Assembly: GCA_003648815.1 (NCBI GenBank)
Contig: QMPZ01000103.1
Coordinates: 1 to 5,863, forward strand
DNA: 5,863 nt
Direction: 5' to 3'
Source: Candidatus Aerophobota bacterium
GTDB lineage: Bacteria; Aerophobota; Aerophobia; Aerophobales; B47-G16
Each line of letters opens with the position of its first letter. Within the stretch, counting starts at the first letter, position 1. Below are positions 1-5,386 of this stretch, piece by piece. Made by a program: the position numbers and the translations under genes. The notes beneath the pieces were generated by a model. It saw nothing but the letters and a program-made list of their open reading frames with translations. It made no database searches and was not told where the DNA came from.

Positions 1-600
1 AAAGGGATTTTCCTTTCTGGGAGAGTGAGAGTGGATAGCTCTTGAAATAAGCTCCTTTCCCGTACCACTTTCTCCTCTGATGAGGACGGTGCAGCTGGTG
101 GGGGCTATTTTATAGACAAGGTGAAAAAGCTCTTGCATTTTCTTGCTTTTTCCTACAAGATTTGCGAACCTGTACTTTTCCTCAAGCTCTTTTTGCATCT
201 TCTTTACTTTCCTCCGCAGTCTCAGCATATACAGGACTCTTTTTAAGGTGAGCCTTAATTCATCAAGGTCAAAGGGTTTGGAGAAAAAGTCCTGTACCCC
301 CAGCCGTATTGCCTCCTGAGGAGCTTTTTGACTTCTACTCCCGGTCATAACAATTACTCCCGTTTCCGAATAAAAGCTTCTTAAATAAGCCAGAAGCTTG
401 AGGCCTTCTTCGGGAGTGCCTGGTTTTGGAGGAAGATGCAGATCAAGAAGCACCGCATCCAGAGGAGAGCTTTTATCCATTATTTTTCTGGCAGAGACTG
501 CATCATCTGCCTCTAAAATCCTGTATTCATCCTTTAATGCCCAGTATATCTGTCTTCTCAGGTATTTATCATCCTCAATTATTAATACAGCTTCCTTCAT
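1..600 (-). CDS. NtrC-family response regulator, sigma-54 activator (3' end cut by window edge)
   Basis: Transcriptional response regulator. It would be phosphorylated by the adjacent kinase and would then drive open-complex formation by sigma-54 RNA polymerase. The window holds the first 200 residues. Residues 1-125 are a CheY-like receiver with an acidic pocket (E9-D10-D11), phospho-acceptor D53 (in LLDLHLPP), switch T86 and the K108-P109 pair. Residues about 125-145 are a charged helical linker. From about 147 (NLVGKSKKMQELF) an AAA+ sigma-54 interaction domain begins, with Walker A GESGTGKE at 176-183; the sequence stops just after RAIHSHSPRKENPF. The GAFTGA loop, Walker B and Fis-type HTH should lie beyond the edge. 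The insertion LPPKPGTPEEGL after the phospho-Asp loop is like PrsR regulators of PEP-CTERM/exosortase loci. The start ATG overlaps the kinase stop (ATGA), with AAAGGA at 612-607, so translation is probably coupled. The family assignment is sure; the PrsR affinity is inference. Confidence 0.95.
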   Translation of the reverse strand, partial: MKEAVLIIEDDKYLRRQIYWALKDEYRILEADDAVSARKIMDKSSPLDAVLLDLHLPPKPGTPEEGLKLLAYLRSFYSETGVIVMTGSRSQKAPQEAIRLGVQDFFSKPFDLDELRLTLKRVLYMLRLRRKVKKMQKELEEKYRFANLVGKSKKMQELFHLVYKIAPTSCTVLIRGESGTGKELISRAIHSHSPRKENPF

Positions 601-2756
601 AGGTGATCCTTTATAAGGGTTTCCAAAATTTTTCTTTCAGCGTTTTTCTGTTTCTGGAGAGCCTGAAGAACCTCTTTCTCTCTTATATACCCCATATCTA
701 TGAGAATATTGCCTATCTTTTTCCCATCCTTGAGCTGAATTTGTATGGCTTCCTTCAGCTGCTCTTCAGTAATGGCTCCCATATCTAAAAGATATTGGCC
801 CAGATACTTTCTTGCCTTCATTTTCTCCGTGTGCTGAACCAGAAGAGGAAGCTTAACAGTGAACTTCGTCCCTCTTCCAGGGCAGCTTTCCACAAATATT
901 TTGCCTCCATGAAGATTAACTATCTCTTTGCTGGAGTAAAGTGCAAGACCCAGTCCCTTTCGTTTGGTACTGTTAAAGGGCTTGAAAAGATAATTGTCAA
1001 TAAAATCCTGACTCATTCCCACGCCGCTATCCTTAACATCTATGTACACGGATGAATCGGATTCTTTTCTGTAGGACCTTACCCAAAGCGATCCCCCCTC
1101 AGGCATGGCCTCGAGGGCATTGACAATTATATTGCGAAAGACTCTTTTAATGCGATCCGAATCGATCAGCACAGGTGGGATATCTTCATAGCTTTCTTGC
1201 AATTTGACCTTCTCGCATTTCCTTAACTTAAGCTCTTCTATTATATCCCTTAAGATCTGGTTTATCTGACAAGGTTCAAGCTTTAAAGAGTCAGGACGCT
1301 CATCTATCCTTTCCGTCAACCTGTGCATCTTCTCTATGCTGTCAGAGATGGTTGCCAAAAAGTCCTCGCGAAAACGCGGATCATAGTAGTTTTTTTCTGC
1401 GTTTTGCAGGGAAAGAGAAAGCTGCGTGATTGCTCCCTTCAAATCATGAACTAAAATGGAGCTTAGCTTATTAAAGGCATCAAGTTGTTGTGACTCAAGT
1501 ATAATTTTCGTCAACACTGAATTTTCTGTGAGCAGGTTTACCTCGTCGAGGAAGGTGAGAAGTGTTTGTAGTTCATCCCGGGTGAAAAGGCCCTCTGTCT
1601 TCTCCAGGATCAGCACTCCCCATACAGTATCCTCAGCTTTCAGGGGATAGGCCACGAGGTCAAAATCGGAACCACGAGAAGATGATGAATCATCCGACTT
1701 CCCCGGGAAGGCTTCTTTATGTTTATGAGCAAGGGTCGTAAACCTTCGGGTCTCAAGCGCCTTACGGGAAAGCTGGGTGTATCTTTCAAGATTTAGATTT
1801 ATGTTAAAGCCCTTTTTCACTCTCAACAAAGGCTTGCTGGACTCACCTGAAAAGGAAAACAAACATCCACCACTGGCTTTCGAAAGATATATGGCAATGT
1901 TCAATATGAGCTCAAATCTTTTAGAGGTATCCATGATCTCCCTTAAAGACCTCGTAGCACCGCCTATTATCCAAAGGTCCTTGATTTTTCTCTTCAGTTT
2001 TTCATTGTAGGAAAAAGCCTTCTTATTGGATTTTTCAAGGGCCTCCTTTTCCCTCTTCAAGGCCTGTGTCATCAGGTTAAAGACTCTGGATAGCTTACCT
2101 GCTTCATCCCTGCCGATTACCGGAATCTGTATGGAGAAATTGCCCTGACATGCCTCCTGAGTAGCAATGACGAGCCTTTTGATGGGTTGGATAATTCTAT
2201 CTCCCATAAACAGGAAGAAAAACGAGGCTCCACCGACCACCGTAAAGGTGAGCAAAAGAAAGAATCCAGTAGTTGCCATAAGTTGCTGATTAATGCCTTC
2301 AAGGTTAAAGCCAATCCGAACTGTCCCCCATTTCATGGAGGCAAATTCAATCGGGAATGCCATCTCGTATATCTTTTTGCCTTCAATGCTGTAAGATTGC
2401 TCAACAACACGGGTAGCTCGCACCGCCCTTATGCTTATCGGATCATAAAGCAGAAGACCCTCCTTGCCTGAGTCATCATGGACCATAACTCTTCCCGAAG
2501 GATCGGTCACCAGAACATAATCCACATCCTCCTCTTTGGTTATCTGATCTATGTAAAGTCTGACCCCGGAAAAATCCCTCATCACCAGAGAATTAAGTGA
2601 GGCAAAAGAGAGGGTTTGGCATAAAGATAATCCTCTTTCCTTCAGTTTCTGGTAAAGCAGCCTTTTTTCATGATAAAAAATTACTGAACCCATTGTTCCC
2701 AGAACAAGCCCGCACGAAACTAAAAAAAGCAGATAGAACTTACCCTTTAATTTCAT
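597..2756 (-). CDS. Membrane sensor histidine kinase: CACHE-like sensor, HAMP, GAF-like, PrsK-like kinase core, C-terminal MshEN domain
   Basis: A 719-residue inner-membrane kinase. TM1 spans about residues 6-27. An extracytoplasmic region of about 30-157 looks CACHE/PAS-like (DPSGRVMVHDDSG at 85-97; WGTVRIGF at 143-150). TM2 is about 162-184, followed by HAMP (about 186-238, with P191 and E218), a coiled coil to about 262, and a GAF-like region at about 270-405. The H-box SILVHDLKG carries H437. The ATPase domain shows the N-box (N546), the G1 box DSGVGM (D576) and the G2 box GLGLAL (601-606). The VHDLK...QLSLSLQNAEKN stretch resembles PrsK more than ordinary HisKA kinases. Residues 651-703 form two 24-residue GspE-N/MshEN repeats separated by 5 residues, which is unusual on a kinase. 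The ATG is supported by AAGGAAGG at 2770-2763. The gene lies 66 bp after the binding-protein gene and overlaps the response regulator by 4 bp, consistent with one operon. The physiological signal is unknown. Confidence 0.95.
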   Translation of the reverse strand: MKLKGKFYLLFLVSCGLVLGTMGSVIFYHEKRLLYQKLKERGLSLCQTLSFASLNSLVMRDFSGVRLYIDQITKEEDVDYVLVTDPSGRVMVHDDSGKEGLLLYDPISIRAVRATRVVEQSYSIEGKKIYEMAFPIEFASMKWGTVRIGFNLEGINQQLMATTGFFLLLTFTVVGGASFFFLFMGDRIIQPIKRLVIATQEACQGNFSIQIPVIGRDEAGKLSRVFNLMTQALKREKEALEKSNKKAFSYNEKLKRKIKDLWIIGGATRSLREIMDTSKRFELILNIAIYLSKASGGCLFSFSGESSKPLLRVKKGFNINLNLERYTQLSRKALETRRFTTLAHKHKEAFPGKSDDSSSSRGSDFDLVAYPLKAEDTVWGVLILEKTEGLFTRDELQTLLTFLDEVNLLTENSVLTKIILESQQLDAFNKLSSILVHDLKGAITQLSLSLQNAEKNYYDPRFREDFLATISDSIEKMHRLTERIDERPDSLKLEPCQINQILRDIIEELKLRKCEKVKLQESYEDIPPVLIDSDRIKRVFRNIIVNALEAMPEGGSLWVRSYRKESDSSVYIDVKDSGVGMSQDFIDNYLFKPFNSTKRKGLGLALYSSKEIVNLHGGKIFVESCPGRGTKFTVKLPLLVQHTEKMKARKYLGQYLLDMGAITEEQLKEAIQIQLKDGKKIGNILIDMGYIREKEVLQALQKQKNAERKILETLIKDHL
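607..612 (-). promoter_or_regulatory. Ribosome binding site for the response regulator, inside the kinase 3' end
   Basis: AAAGGA on the minus strand sits 6 nt before ATG 600-598, within the last codons of the kinase gene. Together with the ATGA stop/start overlap it indicates translational coupling, giving matched kinase and regulator synthesis. Confidence 0.7.
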
Positions 2757-2762
2757 GTATTA

Positions 2763-2770
2763 CCTTCCTT
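2763..2770 (-). promoter_or_regulatory. Ribosome binding site for the histidine kinase
   Basis: AAGGAAGG on the minus strand lies 6 nt before ATG 2756-2754, supporting the first-residue choice MKLKGKFYLL, which places a basic start before TM1. The 66-bp gap upstream (2757-2822) contains no clear terminator, fitting cotranscription with the binding-protein gene. Confidence 0.65.
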
Positions 2771-2822
2771 AAAAAATTTTAAACCTGGCTGATTCATTTT
2801 AAGCGATGTCCGAGCTTGCGCG

Positions 2823-3971
2823 TTAAAACTCAGCAAAGACCACCGTATATGTTTTTTTCCCATTTGATTCTGCCTCGCTCGTGCCGAAATCGGTGTATTC
2901 CCAAAAGATATCCCCGCTAAATGGAGAAAATTTCAGCTTATCGGGAAAAGCTCTCGTATAGTCAATCAAGAGGTCCTTTATTCTCTGTATCAATTTTGGG
3001 GACAAATCTTTCCTGACAACTAATATGTTGGCTGGCACTTCAATTGAGTAGGCAACAATGTGAACCTTTTCAGAGAGTTGTTCAACTGAGGAAAGATAAC
3101 GAAAGACCCGCTCATTGAGGACTCCTGCATCCACCTTTCCTTCCATCACCTTTGTTAAGATTTCTTCCTGAGATTTTATAAAATAGACCTCTCTAAGGTC
3201 CTCATCCGGGTTAATACCGTGCCTTAGCAAAAGAATTCGGGGTAAAATATAGCCGGTAAGGGAACCCTTCTCCCCAAAGGCAATCTTTCTTCCTTTCAGG
3301 TCCTTTACAGTTTGAACGAACTTTTCCCTGGTCAAGATTATTATTCTCTGGTGGATGCTTCGCTTATAGAAGGAAATCAAGCCCAGAGGAATAATTTCTG
3401 GGCGATCTTTAATCTTCATAAGCTCCTGGGGTTCTATTATTGCTATGTTGCCCCTTCCCTCGGTAAGGAAGGTGACAGTTGAAATGTATTCGGGTATAAT
3501 GGTTAAACTTATTTTCTGGTTTAGATTGCGGGAAAAATAACTTAACAGTGGCTGAGCTAATTTAATTGTGGTAAGGGGACGAACCTGTGGACGGATGCCT
3601 ATTTTAAGGGTAGGAGAGGATTTTGTAAGTTCTATTTGGTAAGCTTTTTTCAACAGATTAAGAATTTTCTCATCCTCTGGTTTAAACCTGCTCGCTTTCA
3701 GGAGTTCATCTACCGCAGAGGATGGCCTGTTCAACTTAATATAAGTTCTGGCAAGGGCAAGATAAGCATCAGACAGGTAAGGATTTAAGTAAATAGCCCT
3801 TTTAAAACTCTCGATGGCTTTCTCAAAATTCTGTCCTCGTGCGTATTTTTCGCCCTCAATCCTGAGATGGTTTGCATAGTAGGTCTTTACAAAGTAAAGG
3901 GATATTATGCTTATTGCTATCAGAACCAGTATTTTCCCCCACTTTTTCCATCTTAATGCCTTATAATTCAC
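2823..3971 (-). CDS. Membrane-anchored TPR protein with PhnD-like periplasmic ligand-binding domain
   Basis: A 382-residue protein that starts at GTG. AAGGAGG lies 9 nt upstream and no ATG in the frame is better placed. One N-terminal TM helix (about 13-30) follows a basic stretch (RWKKWGK). There is no signal-peptidase or lipobox motif, so it is probably tethered with the rest in the periplasm. Residues about 38-112 hold two TPR repeats plus a third partial one (AIESFKRAIYLNP; SAVDELLKASRFKPED). From about 121 to 350 it is a PhnD/phosphate-phosphonate-type binding protein: LKIGIRPQVRPL at the N-lobe, DLKGRKIAFGEKGSLTGYILPR in the ligand-cleft region, and a VMEGKVDAGVL motif. No ABC permease or ATPase gene is nearby; a kinase follows 66 bp downstream. 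A role as a sensory binding protein is therefore more likely than transport (inference). The ligand cannot be read from sequence. The C-terminal 25 residues look like an extra tail. Confidence 0.88.
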   Translation of the reverse strand: MNYKALRWKKWGKILVLIAISIISLYFVKTYYANHLRIEGEKYARGQNFEKAIESFKRAIYLNPYLSDAYLALARTYIKLNRPSSAVDELLKASRFKPEDEKILNLLKKAYQIELTKSSPTLKIGIRPQVRPLTTIKLAQPLLSYFSRNLNQKISLTIIPEYISTVTFLTEGRGNIAIIEPQELMKIKDRPEIIPLGLISFYKRSIHQRIIILTREKFVQTVKDLKGRKIAFGEKGSLTGYILPRILLLRHGINPDEDLREVYFIKSQEEILTKVMEGKVDAGVLNERVFRYLSSVEQLSEKVHIVAYSIEVPANILVVRKDLSPKLIQRIKDLLIDYTRAFPDKLKFSPFSGDIFWEYTDFGTSEAESNGKKTYTVVFAEF

Positions 3972-3980
3972 ACACTTTTC

Positions 3981-3987
3981 CCTCCTT
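3981..3987 (-). promoter_or_regulatory. Ribosome binding site deciding the GTG start of the TPR/binding-protein gene
   Basis: On the minus strand AAGGAGG is followed by 9 nt and then GTG at 3971-3969. This full anti-SD match is the reason for choosing the non-ATG start. Its first base is also the last base of the large hairpin arm. Confidence 0.85.
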
Positions 3988-4017
3988 TAGGTATGCACCA
4001 TAATAGTGCATACCTAA
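3987..4017 (-). repeat. Inverted repeat with 12-bp arms in the leader of the sensor operon
   Basis: Perfect arms TTAGGTATGCAC (4017-4006) and GTGCATACCTAA (3998-3987) flank a 7-nt loop. In RNA the hairpin would end exactly at the first base of the Shine-Dalgarno of the downstream GTG gene. No T-run follows on either strand, so it is not a standard intrinsic terminator. It could be a DNA operator dyad, a leader hairpin affecting translation or mRNA stability, or an activator/repressor site just downstream of the predicted start of transcription. The function is not known. Confidence 0.85.
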
Positions 4018-4044
4018 TCTTTTCCACCTTTAATTAAAACTGTT

Positions 4045-4061
4045 GGGCAATCTTTATGCCA
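4045..4061 (-). promoter_or_regulatory. Sigma-54 (-24/-12) promoter for the binding protein-kinase-regulator operon
   Basis: The minus strand reads TGGCAT-AAAGA-TTGC followed by CC. Against the consensus TGGCAC-N5-TTGC(A/T), it keeps both invariant pairs (GG at 4060-4059, GC at 4048-4047) with the required 10-bp separation. The deviations are T for C in the -24 block and C for A/T after TTGC. The -24 element overlaps the TAA stop of the sigma-54 gene. The predicted transcription start is near 4035 (an A), giving a leader of about 64 nt to the GTG. Placement before an operon that encodes a sigma-54 activator strongly supports the call. Enhancer sites for the activator were not identified. Confidence 0.8.
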
Positions 4062-5199
4062 AATGTTCATCAGGATTTTTTCTCTCCCGGGAGGAGGGTA
4101 TCTCCAAAATCTCTTTTCTGTACTTTGCGATGGTGCGTCGGGCTATCTTTATCCCATATTTCTCCTTTAGCCTATCTTTGATTTTCTCATCACTTAAAGG
4201 AGCGCTAAGAAGTCCCTTCATCAATTTCCCTCTTTCCTCCTTCAATATGTCCATTATCAGCGCATTAATTTTTTCCTTGCCAGTGGTGAAAAAACTTTTC
4301 AGTGGCATCTCTTTTCCCCGGGGACTGACTATACTTTTGTTAGCTATACTTCTGCTGATAGTGCTCGGGTCCACTCCCAGAATTTGAGCCATTTGCCTTT
4401 GAGTCAAAGGTACCTTATCCTTAGGATCTCCAGATATGAGAAAGGAGCTTTGCCTTTCCTTTATTTGATGGATTATCCCATAGATGGTGGTGATGCGGTT
4501 GTTTATCATATCAAGCTGGCGAAAAAGACTCATAATTTTTTTCACCTTATTTGAGGATAACTCCTTATCCTTAATTAAACTCTCCCAGCGCTCGTAATCA
4601 ACGGTGTACCTTCCCTTTCCAAGGTAACCGGAATTATTTGCTGGAAAAATAAAAAGCTTTCCGTCCTGGTTTTCTATATAGGCAATACGGGAAAAATGAG
4701 AAGCAGAGGAGATGGATTCCGAGCCGGAAGCGTCGGAATTAAAAAAGATTTGATAAACCTGAAATCGATTCATAAAATTGGTGAATTTTTTGGTTTCTTC
4801 TGCGGAAAGAGCACATTCCTTAGCAATTTCTTTCAGGGACAACCTACCCTCTTTCAAAAAGTTAGAAAACTTATCCTTTCCCAATGTAGTGGCAACCTTT
4901 TTAACTACCTGCCATCCCTTGGGGTCCTTTTCCATCACCTCTTCGAGGCTAAAATTTCCCCCAGAGCTTAACTCTTCTCTGAACTGAACAGAGGGACCTG
5001 ATCGAATGCCGGAAAATCTGTTAAACTTTATCACTCTGTATTTTAAAAGTTCCTTAAATTCTTCTCTTTCCTCTATTTGTTTGAGATATCCCTCAAACTC
5101 CTCCTCAGGGAGAGAAAATAAGTTCGCAAGCTTTATCCTTCCCATAAGTTTTGTCCTGGAAGAAACCCTTGTATCCGTCTTAGGTCTAATTTCTATCAT
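4054..5199 (-). CDS. rpoN: Divergent short RNA polymerase sigma-54 factor (RpoN-like)
   Basis: Alternative sigma factor that would recognise -24/-12 promoters and need an AAA+ activator. With the start at 5199 it has 381 residues, shorter than typical RpoN (about 430-500). The C-terminal half is diagnostic: the HTH LTQRQMAQILGVDPSTISR at about 265-283, then SPRGKEMPLKSFF at about 292-304, the RpoN box ARRTIAKYRK at 353-362 and IPSSRERK at the end. The N-terminal half is unusual. Region I lacks the normal Gln/Leu pattern and instead has a segment with KLANLFSLPEEEFEGYLKQIEE. The core-binding part lacks a recognisable IGNxDExGYL motif. The frame stays open upstream to ATG 5445, overlapping bioY by 59 bp. 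The start at 5199 was chosen because AAAGGA (5210-5205) lies 5 nt before it and region-I-like sequence begins there; the ATGs at 5331 and 5244 have poor RBSs. Its stop codon is embedded in the sigma-54 promoter of the next operon. Confidence 0.88.
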   Translation of the reverse strand: MIEIRPKTDTRVSSRTKLMGRIKLANLFSLPEEEFEGYLKQIEEREEFKELLKYRVIKFNRFSGIRSGPSVQFREELSSGGNFSLEEVMEKDPKGWQVVKKVATTLGKDKFSNFLKEGRLSLKEIAKECALSAEETKKFTNFMNRFQVYQIFFNSDASGSESISSASHFSRIAYIENQDGKLFIFPANNSGYLGKGRYTVDYERWESLIKDKELSSNKVKKIMSLFRQLDMINNRITTIYGIIHQIKERQSSFLISGDPKDKVPLTQRQMAQILGVDPSTISRSIANKSIVSPRGKEMPLKSFFTTGKEKINALIMDILKEERGKLMKGLLSAPLSDEKIKDRLKEKYGIKIARRTIAKYRKEILEIPSSRERKNPDEHLA

Positions 5200-5204
5200 A
5201 AAGT

Positions 5205-5210
5205 TCCTTT
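5205..5210 (-). promoter_or_regulatory. Ribosome binding site supporting the 5199 start of the sigma-54 gene
   Basis: On the minus strand AAAGGA is followed by 5 nt (ACTTT) and ATG at 5199-5197. Among the in-frame starts examined (5445, 5331, 5244, 5229, 5199) this is the best Shine-Dalgarno. It sets a 381-residue product instead of 463. Confidence 0.6.
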
Positions 5211-5322
5211 CATAAAAACTTCCTATCATATTCTCAGCTTTCATCGAGGTGAGCTCAGAAGGGAAGGTAGGTTTCCCTGAACAATCGAAGACGATGAATC
5301 TGCCCTTAGGGAAAGAGTAAAA

Positions 5323-5355
5323 CCTGTCCATTCGCGAGGCTCTTAAACGGACAGG
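5323..5355. repeat. 7-bp inverted repeat between bioY and the sigma-54 gene
   Basis: CCTGTCC (5323-5329) and GGACAGG (5349-5355) are perfect inverted copies separated by 19 bp. The loop contains the palindrome TCGCGA. The dyad lies in the 187-bp interval (5200-5386) between the bioY stop and the preferred sigma-54 start, so it could be an operator. No T-run follows it and it is not a clear terminator. It does not resemble a BirA operator. Apart from a weak TTGCGA/TTTAAG pair with 17-bp spacing on the minus strand and the open reading frame noted for the sigma-54 gene, I see nothing else in the interval. Confidence 0.4.
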
Positions 5356-5386
5356 AGAAGGGAATCGCAAAGGCAGTTTTAAACAT

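Noticed and set aside
398..1055. Open frames on the plus strand opposite the regulator and kinase genes (for example 398-616, 603-788, 795-1055)
   Set aside because: They are antisense to well-supported family proteins, carry no recognisable domains, and have no convincing ribosome sites.
2615..2628. Plus-strand TTTGGCATAAAGAT, identical over 14 nt to the -24 part of the sigma-54 promoter
   Set aside because: The following bases (AATCC) lack the TTGC -12 element, it lies inside the kinase gene on the opposite strand, and a single 14-nt match is compatible with chance.
2757..2822. AT-rich inverted repeat (TTAAAA/TTTTAA) between the binding-protein and kinase genes as a terminator
   Set aside because: The stem has no G-C pairs and is followed by the kinase Shine-Dalgarno, so termination is unlikely.
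3032..3047. Plus-strand CTGGCACTTCAATTGA, resembling a sigma-54 promoter
   Set aside because: The -12 element is TTGA, not TTGC, and it is inside the binding-protein gene, antisense, with no gene downstream on that strand.
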